A model generated the notes under the pieces. It saw only the letters and a list, made by a program, of their open reading frames with translations, had not been told where the DNA came from and ran no database searches. From GCA-003244245 sp963822695 (GTDB lineage: Bacteria > Actinomycetota > Actinomycetes > Mycobacteriales > Pseudonocardiaceae): 64,000 nucleotides of DNA. The translations under genes and the position numbers were made by a program. This document shows, one piece after another, positions 1 through 7,774 of this stretch (the first letter of the stretch is position 1; every line of letters begins with the position of its first letter). The DNA lies in NCBI GenBank assembly GCA_963822695.1, contig CAWGJH010000019.1:200710-264709 (forward strand), in the 5' to 3' direction.

Positions 1-222
1 TTCGCGGATGACGTGTACTCGTTGCTGGGTGCGTCCCGCGTCATAGTGTGCGCGCAGCATCGTGACCCACTGGTCCTGATGTGGGTCCAGCGGCGGCGTG
101 GGGTCACCGCGTTGGAACGCGGCCCGTGCCGGCTCCTCGCTGGAGCCCGCGTAAACCTGCAGGGTCTCTAGGCGGAACACCGAGTACCGGAAGGTGGTGA
201 GCCGGTCCCGCAGGTCCGCCAC
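1..222 (-). CDS. DUF6879-family protein, 3' end cut off by window edge
   Basis: Reading the minus strand from GTG at 222 gives an N-terminus with the run FRYSVFRLETLQVYAG followed by a D-x-W-V-T-M-L-R-A stretch. I recognise this pattern as DUF6879, an uncharacterised actinobacterial family usually found beside XRE regulators. The C-terminus lies outside the window. The GTG start is chosen because the only other in-frame codons after the upstream gene are not starts. It lies about 20 nt downstream of the small gene at 243-461, so the two are probably one transcript. A second copy of this pair lies at 48918-49666 with its XRE regulator. Function unknown; a role in DNA-binding or toxin-like regulation is only inference. 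Confidence 0.75.
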   Translation of the reverse strand, partial: MADLRDRLTTFRYSVFRLETLQVYAGSSEEPARAAFQRGDPTPPLDPHQDQWVTMLRAHYDAGRTQQRVHVIRE

Positions 223-242
223 CCCGGGCAGCGTCTCGATGG

Positions 243-461
243 CTAGGCCAGCCTCTCCTGGTAGCGGCGCACTGCCTCGATGAGGATCTCGGGCTTGATG
301 AACACGCCGCCCTCGCCGGGTAGCAGGTTCTCCAGATTGGCGTGCGTGTCGTCGTCAACCACGTCGCCCTGGACACCGAACCGCCCGCCCTCGGCGAGGT
401 AGACCGCCTGGCAGCCATCCCTGCCTGAACTCCCGTCCTTCGCTAACAGCGTCAGCTTCAT
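243..461 (-). CDS. Small conserved partner of DUF6879 (72 aa)
   Basis: A 72-residue acidic protein starting with ATG at 461, preceded by a good ribosome site (GAGGGAG, about 8 nt upstream). The N-terminus MKLTLLAKD, then a mid-protein GDVVDDDTHANLENLLPGE and a C-terminus ending VRRYQERLA, parallel the 75-residue protein at 49439-49666 (MRARFLVKD..., ...VLKFYQRNEGED) in length, position and layout. Both precede a DUF6879 gene on the same strand. I do not know its function. The constant pairing suggests it works with the DUF6879 protein or its regulator. Confidence 0.65.
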   Translation of the reverse strand: MKLTLLAKDGSSGRDGCQAVYLAEGGRFGVQGDVVDDDTHANLENLLPGEGGVFIKPEILIEAVRRYQERLA

Positions 462-633
462 CGCAGCAGCTCCCTCGGATTAGTCCTGGTTGAGCTGCCG
501 TCATCGTGGCTGACCTCGCTCCCTGCGGCAATCACAACCTCATATATTCCTCATGCTAGCCTTGTTATTTGGCTCAAACAAGGTTATTTTTGGTAAGTAT
601 TGAGGGAGGCCCGAAGAAGTAAGGGACACTGCG
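462..633. promoter_or_regulatory. AT-rich divergent intergenic region with inverted repeat
   Basis: The gap between the leftward 72-aa gene and the rightward remnant at 634 is clearly AT-richer than its surroundings (540-600). It contains the perfect inverted repeat CCTTGTT (560-566) / AACAAGG (577-583) with a 10-nt spacer. Such a repeat in a divergent promoter region could be a regulator operator. This is inference; no promoter hexamers are convincing. Confidence 0.4.
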
Positions 634-909
634 GTGCAGCTACCAGGTGACGTGATCGCCCAGGTCGAGCGCCGGCTGGACGTCCGGCTGGACCGCTCGG
701 TCCCGAGGACCGGGGCGTGGGCGGAGTCAGCCGGGTACCGCACCGACCGGGGCACGTGGGTGCGGGTGGATTCCCGGCCGCCGTCGGTGATCCAGGCGCA
801 GTCCTGGGTCGCCGCGGAGGCCACCTCGGTGATCCCCGGCATCCCCAAGCCTGCCTAGTTTCAGTCGGCCACCTGGGCCGACACCAGCCGCGAGCGGGTC
901 GGCCCGTGA
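634..909 (+). pseudogene. Phosphotransferase/kinase-like N-terminal remnant with nonsense codons
   Basis: The frame opens at GTG 634 (VQLPGDVIAQVERRLDVRLD) and reaches TAG at 856-858. The same frame remains protein-like after the stop (FQSATWADTSRERVG) until TGA at 907-909. A TGG-to-TAG change would explain the first stop. The first residues resemble an uncharacterised actinobacterial phosphotransferase-like family that often sits next to DUF6879 genes; that assignment is from memory and weak. The rest of the gene is gone, replaced directly by the NAD-binding frame at 925. It looks like a decayed 5' fragment joined to another gene by deletion. Confidence 0.5.
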
Positions 910-924
910 GACTGGTGGGCTCGC

Positions 925-2966
925 GTGATCGACGACGGTGGATTACTGGCCCGCGGTTACGGCGCCCCGCACAGCCCGCACCGGGTGGACGCGGCGCTGG
1001 AGCTGACCGTCAGCGGCCTCACACGCATCCACGCCGTCGGCAAGCCCGGCATTCCCGTGATCAACATGGCCCGCTCTGCGGTCAAGACCCACCTGGGCTA
1101 CCCCGAGATCGCCGACTCATGCCTGCGGCGACTGCGGATGCTCATCCCAGACCGCAAGCTCATCGGCCGGCCGGTGCTGTTATTCGGATACGGCACCCTG
1201 GGCTCCCGGCTGGCGGGGCTGCCGCGTGGCTTGGGTTGTCAGGTCACCGTGGTGGATACCGACATCCTGGCGTTGGTCAACGCCGCCGAGCACGGTTACC
1301 CCACCCACCGCCGCGCCGCGGACGCCCTCCGGGCGACCCAGCCGTTCCTGGTGATCGGGACCACCGGCGAACCGGTTTTGACCGAGCAGGAGTACGCCCT
1401 GCTCCCCGACGAGGTGTTGCTGGCGCCATTCGCCACCCGTGACTTCAGCACGCTGGCCACCCCACCGCCCGATTTCGCCCGGCAGTTGCGCGGCACGCGG
1501 ATCCCCGGGCTCGGCACGTGCCACCAGCTACCCACCGGGAACACCGCGGTGGTGCTCGGCGACGGCCGGTCGTTGAACCTCTTCCACGCCGACTCCATCC
1601 CCAACCAGGGCTACGACGCCTACCGCGCCGGCACCCTCATCACCACCCGAGCCCTGTGCGCCCGCGCCGATCAGCTGCAGCCCGGTGTGCACACCAGCTT
1701 CGCCGACGAGCGGATCGCCGCCGCCGGCCTGTTCGAGTCCTACTACGATCGCTACCTCGCGCCCTACGATCGCTACCTCGTGCCGCCCCCGCCCCCCTCC
1801 GCCGCGCCGCCAGCGGTCCGAACCGCGGCAGTCACCCACCGCCCCGCCCAGCCGGCCACCAGAATCCGGGCCTGCGTCGTGGGATACGGCGTCGCCGGTC
1901 GGCGCCACGCTCAACTATTGGCCGAGCAGGGCATCCAGATCAACGCGATCGACCCGAAACACCAAGACCTGCCCAAGACCCACCGCGACTTCGGCCGCAG
2001 CGTCACCGACCTGTCCCGCGTGCTGGCCGCCGAGATCGACCTGTGGACAGTGTGCTGCCCCACCACCGATCACATGCCCGTCTTACGGGCGATCCTGGAA
2101 CGCAACCCCACGCCCGGGTGCTGGTCGAAAAACCCGCCTGCCAAGGACACGAGGTCGAGCAATTCGCGGCGCTACTGGCCACCCACCGACACGCCCGCGT
2201 TCTGGTCAACGACCAGTACCTACACAGCCAGGCCCTCCCGCGACTGACCCGCGCCGTGGCGGACTACGAACCCCAGGCCGCACTGGACCTGATCGGCATC
2301 ACCTTCACCAAGGACCGCGGCAACGACATCGCCCAGGGCAGATTCATCGACCGCACCTACGGTGTCCTCGGCTACGAATGGCTACACATGCTCGCGGTCC
2401 TGCGGCAACTCCTGCCCAGCGACACGATCCAACGCTACCTGGACGCCAACCCCCACCACGGCGAGATCTGGGCCACCTACGACCCGCGCCTGTTCGTCTC
2501 GGCCCTCACCGAGCGCACCACACTGCCAGCATCGACACCCCATCCGGGACACCCCACCCGGCTGGAACTGTCCTCATCCATCCTCGGGTCCTGCCACCCG
2601 TTGGGAACCGCGCCCCACCGCACCGCGTCGTGGCGCCGAGGCATCCGGCCCAGTGACGACCGACAACGCCACGTCACCCTGCACGCCGGATCGACGCGGC
2701 TCACCCTGCACCTGGAACCCGTCACCGCTGTCGGCGGATGGCAACTCGACCGCAACCACCATCGGATGACCGTCGAACGCCACGGCCTGGTAGTGCACGA
2801 AGAGGTGATCGCCGACTCCCCGCTGCGCACCTCCATCCGCGACGCAACAGCGAAACTACTCGGCCCCGACCCCCTTCCCCCGCCAGACCTCAAACCCCTG
2901 CGGCGCGTCGCCGCGATCGCTGAACCGCTGCGCGCACAACAACCAAAACCGGCTGTTCAACCCTGA
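925..2966 (+). pseudogene. Frameshifted fusion: adenosylhomocysteinase-like NAD domain + Gfo/Idh/MocA-like oxidoreductase
   Basis: The first part (925 to about 1720) starts IDDGGLLARG and contains the Rossmann stretch LLFGYGTLGSRLAG, resembling the NAD-binding half of S-adenosylhomocysteine hydrolases without its N-terminal half. A Pro-rich linker containing a duplicated YDRYL follows. A second Rossmann domain (VVGYGVAGRRHAQLL) then begins, with a Gfo/Idh/MocA pattern. Near 2101-2112, in a CCCC run, the frame must slip by one base. The continuation RVLVEKPACQGHEVEQF carries the expected EKP motif in a different frame and runs to TGA at 2966. Restored, the protein would be about 680 residues. 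It is either a pseudogene or a homopolymer error. The fusion of two dinucleotide-binding units is unusual. Confidence 0.6.
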
Positions 2967-3050
2967 GCGCGCACCTCCATCCGCACCGCCGCCCCTACAC
3001 CAAACCCGGCCTCGCCGCCCTCACCCAGTGCGGGAAATCTCCCGTACTCG

Positions 3051-3185
3051 GTGGTCACCGATGAGCATGGAGAGGTCCTCGAGACGCCGCGCCGCCTCGC
3101 CTCCGCGATACCGATCATCGAACGCCACGCGGGCGCTGACACTCAGCACGCCCTGCTGGAGATCATCACGGACCTCAAGGCCTAG
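3051..3185 (+). pseudogene. C-terminal coding remnant interrupted by composite element
   Basis: The frame from GTG 3051 reads VVTDEHGEVLETPRRLASAI and ends ...LLEIITDLKA, stopping at TAG 3183-3185 inside the left inverted repeat of the mobile element. If 3180-4593 plus one 7-bp duplication is removed, the frame continues from 4601 as RAADQAQPASGS and stops at TGA 4637-4639. This supports an insertion into the last codons of a gene. Upstream of 3051 the frame has no good start, so a frameshift or deletion is likely there too. The protein family is not recognised. Confidence 0.45.
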
Positions 3186-3355
3186 CGCTCGGGTCCGTGT
3201 CACCAGCCCCAAACTGGGCTGTTGTTCCTGGTCAGCGGTGCACCGGAGATTAGTCCAAAGACTGGTCTTGCGACGGAGAACGGCGTTCAGCCCAACCTCC
3301 TGATGCGATGAATGCTCCACTTTGGGGCTGGTGACACGGACCCGAGCGCTAGGCC
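3179..3355. repeat. Palindromic module, left copy (35-bp terminal inverted repeats)
   Basis: The ends are perfect inverted repeats of 35 bp: GGCCTAGCGCTCGGG... at 3179-3213 against its reverse complement at 3321-3355. The core of about 107 bp is non-coding in appearance. The right copy (4417-4594) is identical except for a short stretch near 3302-3309. The structure matches a MITE or the end module of a larger transposon. Confidence 0.85.
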
Positions 3356-3525
3356 TACCCCAGATGCACGACGTCCGAGGCGATGGTGGAGTCGGCCAGG
3401 CCCGCGGCGGCCCAGGCCAGGACGTCGGTCTCCAAAGCCGCCAGGTCATCCGGCGTCACCGGCGCACGCGCCACCCGCAGATCTCGTACCACAGCCAGAC
3501 TCAACCCGGGCCCCCTCGGCTTCAC
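3355..3525 (-). pseudogene. Integrase-like N-terminal fragment cut by the repeat module
   Basis: The minus strand from GTG 3525 encodes a run with LAVVRDLRVARAPVTPDDLA followed by AAAGLADSTIASDVVHL, then stops at TAG (3355-3357) exactly where the left palindromic module begins. The wording is reminiscent of the SAM-like N-terminal region of actinobacterial tyrosine recombinases, although this is memory-based and weak. No catalytic domain follows. If correct, it is a truncated relic of an integrative element carried inside the composite unit. Confidence 0.35.
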
Positions 3526-4062
3526 CCAACCAGCAAGAAGAACGGCCCAGACGATAGACCCTCAGAAAAACCGAGACAGCCTCAGATGCCAGAACCAGCC
3601 CAGATCGACAAAGAACGCCCAGGTCCTGAGGTTATGGACACAACAGAAGACCCAGGGAACTCTGGGCATATTTCTTAACCCGAAGCTGCGCACCGCGCTG
3701 GAACAGTGGCAAACGGGTGAACCTCCTTGCTCTACAAGCAAACAATTCGGTACTTTGTTAAGAGGTCGGTCGAGTGATTTTTCCGAGACATCGAGGCTTA
3801 TACAGAACTCCTTTAGAATACAGAACTCCTTTAGAACAAGATCGTAAACCGCATCAGTAAAGGTTAGCGGCGTGGTAGCGGGCGCACCTCCGATTTCTGC
3901 ATAAGCCTCATCTGTTAAAGACGTTTGATTGGACATGGTTTTGGTACATGCGTGAGCGAACTCGCCTCAAGAACCCCTCTCGCCTGCTCGGCGTTAGTAC
4001 TGCAAAACATAAATATCCTAAAGACATTAAATCCTCCAGATCCCTAGGGAAGGTGCACGAAT
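3526..4062. other. Low-GC non-coding stretch within the composite element
   Basis: This part is markedly richer in A and T than the rest of the window, especially 3640-4060. It includes an 18-bp tandem duplication. Minus-strand open frames exist (for example 3562-3936), but they lack a ribosome site and their downstream half does not look protein-like. I see no convincing gene. The composition indicates foreign origin. Confidence 0.5.
3801..3836. repeat. 18-bp tandem duplication
   Basis: TACAGAACTCCTTTAGAA occurs twice head to tail (3801-3818 and 3819-3836) in the AT-rich part of the composite element. It is a short local duplication of unknown meaning. Confidence 0.8.
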
Positions 4063-4386
4063 ATGCCCACCGCACGAATCGGTTCCGGAGTAAGCAAAAA
4101 TTGGACACAGGGTACTGGCGACGCCGGCGATTGCTTACTTATCGACGTTGACACGAGTTCAGCCAAGTTCAGCACCACCCCCGCGTACGTCGTCTCGCTC
4201 AATGGCGACGCCTACCATCGTTACACCACGGGAGGAAGTGAGCCCTACCGTCCTACTCCGACCGGGTTCTCCCTGCAAGTTATTTATGAAACAGGGACTA
4301 CTGAAAAGCCGGGATGTCCTCGACTCACACCAGAGATGGCCACCAAGTACAATTGGCAGGTCGCCTGGGTCGGCGTGGAGGCCTAG
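4063..4386 (+). CDS. Small beta-rich protein of unknown function (107 aa), cargo of the composite element
   Basis: ATG 4063 is preceded by AGGGAAGG about 9 nt upstream, a good ribosome site. The protein is rich in Gly, Thr, Ser and aromatics, with segments TPAYVVSLNGDAYHRYTTGG and TPTGFSLQVIYETG and a C-terminus ending NWQVAWVGVEA. The alternating pattern and the closing W-V-G-V-E resemble small beta-sandwich, H-type-lectin-like or spore/phage surface domains seen in scattered bacteria; I cannot name the family with confidence. There is no signal peptide or membrane segment. It is the only complete gene between the two palindromic modules, and its composition differs from the chromosome. Confidence 0.6.
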   Translation: MPTARIGSGVSKNWTQGTGDAGDCLLIDVDTSSAKFSTTPAYVVSLNGDAYHRYTTGGSEPYRPTPTGFSLQVIYETGTTEKPGCPRLTPEMATKYNWQVAWVGVEA

Positions 4387-4416
4387 TTATCCTGAAGCTG
4401 CAACGACGTGCAAAAT

Positions 4417-4594
4417 GGCCTAGCGCTCGGGTCCGTGTCACCAGCCCCAAACTGGGCTGTTGTTCCTGGTCAGCGGTGCACCGGAGATTAGTCCAAAGAC
4501 TGGTCTTGCGACGGAGAACGGCGTTCAGCCCAACCTCCTGACCTGCGAGAATGCTCCACTTTGGGGCTGGTGACACGGACCCGAGCGCTAGGCC
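4417..4594. repeat. Palindromic module, right copy
   Basis: This 178-bp copy has the same 35-bp terminal inverted repeats as 3179-3355 (GGCCTAGCGCTCGGG... at 4417-4451; reverse complement at 4560-4594). It differs only in a few bases near 4541-4549. The near identity points to recent duplication or gene conversion between the two ends. Confidence 0.85.
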
Positions 4595-4611
4595 CTCAAG
4601 CGAGCGGCCGA

Positions 4612-4932
4612 TCAGGCGCAACCGGCGAGCGGGTCGTGAACACGGGCGACGCGGCCGAGGCGCAGGATCCGCCACAGCCACCCCGGGTGGCGGTGACGCC
4701 CGTGCCGGGCCGGTCTCGTAGGGGGTCGCGACGCGACCAACACGGCGGTGCATTCGGGGCAGGGCCGGCCGACTGGGGCGGCCATCGCTGCGGCGATGAC
4801 GCGATAGCCGCAGAGCGCCTCGTAGTACCCGGTGCGGCGGCCGGCGGCGGTGTTCTCGTCGGTCACCTCGTGGGCCCGGCGGTCAACATAGCAGGTAATC
4901 GGGATCGTGAACAGCCGCTCAGCCACCACCAC
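4612..4932 (-). CDS. Small actinobacterial protein with CxxC knuckle (106 aa)
   Basis: This starts at GTG 4932, overlapping the upstream gene's TAG (TAGTG), which implies translational coupling. The N-terminal half reads FTIPITCYVDRRAHEVTDE and has a repeated-cysteine layout: C...C-G-Y in EALCGYRVIAA and CPEC in GRPCPECTAVLVA, suggesting a metal-binding knuckle. Similar short proteins are common beside XRE and DUF4913 genes in Pseudonocardiaceae and in integrative elements. The C-terminal 40 residues are Arg/Pro-rich and may be disordered. Its 3' end overlaps the restored end of the remnant interrupted at 3180. Function unknown. Confidence 0.65.
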   Translation of the reverse strand: MVVAERLFTIPITCYVDRRAHEVTDENTAAGRRTGYYEALCGYRVIAAAMAAPVGRPCPECTAVLVASRPPTRPARHGRHRHPGWLWRILRLGRVARVHDPLAGCA

Positions 4933-5411
4933 TACCCGCTAGCGGCGGGCCAGCCGAGTTCCTCGGTGACCCGATTCGTGGGCGCGGGTGTGTGCGGGTG
5001 GTGGGGATCCCCGGTGACCGGAGTGTCTGGGGCGCAGCGCTGGCGTGGCAGGACCACGATGCGCCGGGGCTGGGGGATGTAGGGTCGGGAGGTGTAGGTG
5101 TAGGTGAGCTCGCGTGCCAGCCAGTACCGGAGAGCCTCCCGAGCCTCCCGGGTTACTTCCGTGACCGGGGCTAGCGGGAGCTGGGGCCACCACCAGCTGA
5201 GCCACGAGCGGCGATGCTGCCCCCTCTGCCGGTCCCGAGGGAAGTCAGGCCCCGACCCCGTGCTCGAGTGGTGTGGGTCCGGCTGGCTGCCGGGCGGAAG
5301 CGGTACGGGGCAGCTGATGGGTCTTGACCGGCGGCCAGCCGGGGTCTTGGTGGCGCACGGGGGATCAGGAACCTGTGGAGTCGCTTGTCTCGGGGCGTGG
5401 TCCTGGTCCAT
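4932..5411 (-). CDS. Hypothetical accessory protein (159 aa)
   Basis: The start ATG 5411 has GGGAGG 4-5 nt upstream, better than the farther in-frame starts. The N-terminal half is Pro/Arg-rich and probably disordered. The conserved-looking part is WLSWWWPQLPLAPVTEV followed by TREAREALRYWLARELTYTY and a basic tail with RRIVVLPRQR. The Trp cluster and the amphipathic Arg/Ala helix suggest a protein- or DNA-contacting domain, but no family is recognised. It overlaps the next gene (4612-4932) by one nucleotide, so the two form an operon. Probably part of the same mobile-island gene set. Confidence 0.55.
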   Translation of the reverse strand: MDQDHAPRQATPQVPDPPCATKTPAGRRSRPISCPVPLPPGSQPDPHHSSTGSGPDFPRDRQRGQHRRSWLSWWWPQLPLAPVTEVTREAREALRYWLARELTYTYTSRPYIPQPRRIVVLPRQRCAPDTPVTGDPHHPHTPAPTNRVTEELGWPAASG

Positions 5412-5614
5412 AGCGCCTCCCGGCCTGTTGTGTGTGGAAGGCGGCGGCCCCGCGTGGGTGTCGCCCGAGAAGCGGGGCCGCCGCCACTCACCGCCACTCT
5501 GAGATCGAGGTAGGGAGTGGCGGTGCGCACATGACTTTCCCGGCTGCGGACACACCCCGGAAACGCATGATCACGTACATGTCACGGACAGATCGGGACG
5601 AATTCCCACCTGTC

Positions 5615-6945
5615 CTATGGGCTGTCGGCACCCACCAGGAGAGTGGCGATCCGGTGCCGCAGGTGCGCGACCTCATCGAGCTGCTGATGCGGGGCGGCGT
5701 GGCGGGACAGCTCCCGCAGGTCGTCGGCGGCCGTGCGGGAGCGGATGGTGCCGGCGGTGTCCAGGGCCTCGTGTCCGATGGCCACGGCTTGGAGTGGGTC
5801 GCCGGTGGCCATGGTGAGGCTGGCCAGTCTGGCCTGGCATCCCGCCCGGGGCCTGGCGTGGTCGGTGAGTTCGGCGATTGCCGTCGTGAGTCGGTCGGTG
5901 GCTGGCTTGGGGTCGTGGCCCAGGATCGCCAGATTGAACAGGGCACCCCCGGTGCGCATGACGTGGACGGCGGGGTTGTGGTAGATGGCCAAGAATGGCG
6001 GGTCGTTGGCCGGGGTGGACTGGGCGAAGTGGTCATCAGCGGTGCCGATAGCGGTCAGCGCTTCGTTGCGCCGGTGCATTCTGGCCAGCGCGCTGGCCCG
6101 GTCGGTGTGCAGCAGTGACCGCTGGGTCGCGGTGAGTCGATCAGCGCGGACCAGGGCCTGCTCAGCCAGCGTGAGCCCCTCATCAGGCTGCCCGGTCCGA
6201 ATCGCGTGGACCGTCATGTATCCCAGGACCTCGGCGCGCAGGGGCCAGTCCTTGGCCTTCTCGGCGCAGAACAGCGCGAAGCGGAACGCCCGGCGAGCCT
6301 GCTCATCGGCGCCGGCATCCATGGCGATGTATCCGGCGGTGTCGGCGAGATCACCAACCGCGAATGCAGCTCGGGGTCCAGCTCCTCCGGGTAGATGGCC
6401 TTGAGCAGGGCGGCTGACCAGCGCAGCTCACCCATCACGGCATCCAGGGCCCCCCGCCCTCCGTAGGTGAGGCTCCAGGACTGGAACACCCGCTTGGCGA
6501 TGCGGATCTGCTCGATGTCGGTCGCGCTGACCCGGGTGGGGGTCGGCGGGGGCTCGATGCCTTCCAGCGCCGCCGCCAGCGGCCCCAGGACGAGCATGCC
6601 CACGCCTAGGGCGGTGGTGCCGCGGAGGAGATTTTGCCGGTCCACGTCGTCCAGTTTTACTGCCGCGTGGCGGGAGCGCGCGTTGACGAACCCGAGCGAG
6701 TCATCGGTGGGGGCGCCCAGGATCGCCCGGAAGGCTTCTCGATACAACGTGGTGGGCCAGCGGATGACACCGGTTTCGAGGCGGCCAATGTAGTGGGCGG
6801 TGACCACCACCGTCTTGTTGTGGTGGTCCCACACCCAGGTGTTCACCAGCTCGGCGAGTTCCTGCCGGGTCAGGCCCACGCCCGGGTGGGTGGGTGAGGC
6901 GGTGCGCTCCCGCGCCACTCGGAAATGGTCATTCGCCGCTGGCAT
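5615..6945 (-). pseudogene. XRE-type regulator with TPR-like C-terminus, one frameshift
   Basis: ATG 6945 has a strong ribosome site (GGGAAGGCGGG). The N-terminus carries a helix-turn-helix-like region (LTRQELAELVNTWVWDHH ... YIGRLETGVIRWP), then a short hydrophobic stretch and a helical region. Near 6335-6350 the frame breaks: ELHSRLV in one frame continues as DLADTAGYIAMDAGADEQ in another, so one base is missing. The second part, to 5615, is a run of helical repeats (FRFALFCAEKAKDWPLRAEV ...) typical of TPR/sensor halves in actinobacterial XRE regulators of about 440 residues. Either a pseudogene or a sequencing slip. The DUF4913 frame upstream runs into it without a stop. Confidence 0.6.
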
Positions 6946-7199
6946 TGTCCCGCCTTCCCTCAGGTTGGCTGAGTGTCGTGGTGAGCACTGAGCATTCCTC
7001 CCTTTCGTGCCCAGAGATGGACCACTTGTTGTGTTCGGTGCGGTGGAGGGTGAGCCGGCTACGCGGCGGCCCTCCCGCTGGTCTGATCGTGCAGGATGGC
7101 ATGACCTACCGGCACGACTCGCGGACGTGGTCGGACCCGGTGGGTCTGTCACGTGAACGGGGAGACCGGTGGCGGGTTCAGGCATCGGGGCGCTGTACC

Positions 7200-7584
7200 C
7201 ACCAGTCGGGTGGGGCGGGGTCGGTGGGCAGGGGATCGGGGGGTTTTGGTGGGTGCGAGCCGCGCAGCGGGCGAAGGGTCCGTCGGGGCTGAGCAGGATG
7301 GGCAGGTGGTGATCAGCGTGGTCGCGCCACCAGATGCTCATGCCGGTGGTGGCGTCCAGGCGCAGCGCTTCCCAAGCCCGCCAGAGCGCCTCGAGGCGCT
7401 CAAGGGCTTCGGGGTGGCGCCACCATTGGGGGCTCCAGGTGCGGGGCCCGGACTGGCGCAGGTAGGTGGGGAGTAGGTGCCCGGTGACCCAGGCCTCGAC
7501 CCCGCTGTACCGCGGCTCGGGCGGTGGCTGGTCCTTCTCCGTCCGGGTGGGGCCGGTGGTGTCCCAGTCGTCGGGGGTGCTCAT
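7200..7584 (-). CDS. DUF4913 protein
   Basis: From ATG 7584 the protein shows the DUF4913 signature: YSGVEAWVTGHLLPTYLRQ, WSPQWWRHPEALERLEALWR and ATGMSIWWRDHADHHLPIL followed by SPDGPFARC. DUF4913 proteins (about 120-150 residues) are common on actinobacterial integrative elements; function unknown. I end the entry where family similarity fades. The frame has no stop and continues in phase into the XRE gene at 6945, so its original stop has probably been lost. It belongs to the 4612-7584 accessory cluster, all on the minus strand. Confidence 0.65.
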
Positions 7585-7774
7585 CGGGCTCGTTGGTCGA
7601 TGCCGGGGCCGTGGGCGGCCATCGAGGCCCGGACGGCGTCAGTTCCTCCCCCACCCGATCCATCCTTGAGTCAACTGGCCGTTGCCGTGCCTGCCGTGCC
7701 AGGAGGCCCAGCACGTCAGCCCGTCACTACTGGCCGCCCGATGTAGCCCCGCGCCCGCGTGGTGGAATGGGCCC

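Larger units (their letters stand above)
3180..4593. mobile_element. Composite inverted-repeat element, 1.4 kb, flanked by 7-bp target duplication
   Basis: Two almost identical palindromic modules of about 177 bp (3179-3355 and 4417-4594) bracket about 1060 bp of lower-GC DNA. The outer boundaries are flanked by the direct repeat CCTCAAG at 3173-3179 and 4594-4600, just outside GCCTAGCGC... and ...GCGCTAGGC. The inner flanks of the modules carry no such duplication, so the unit appears to have moved as a whole. Removing it restores an open frame across the junction. The cargo is a small ORF at 4063-4386 and an integrase-like fragment at 3355-3525. No transposase is visible, so movement would need a transposase in trans. 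Confidence 0.75.

Noticed and set aside
1732..1760. tRNA-like T-loop text (gttcgagtcc) as a possible attachment-site tRNA
   Set aside because: It lies inside the oxidoreductase frame and no cloverleaf can be formed. No tRNA gene was recognised in the window.
3562..3936. Minus-strand 124-aa frame in the AT-rich cargo, whose 18-bp tandem gives an in-frame KEFCIL/KEFCIS duplication
   Set aside because: No ribosome site, and its second half (VFCCVHNLRTWAFFVDLGWF) is unlike protein; probably chance.
3908..4151. Small frames on both strands around 3908-4151
   Set aside because: They overlap the promoter side of the 4063 gene and have no protein-like composition.
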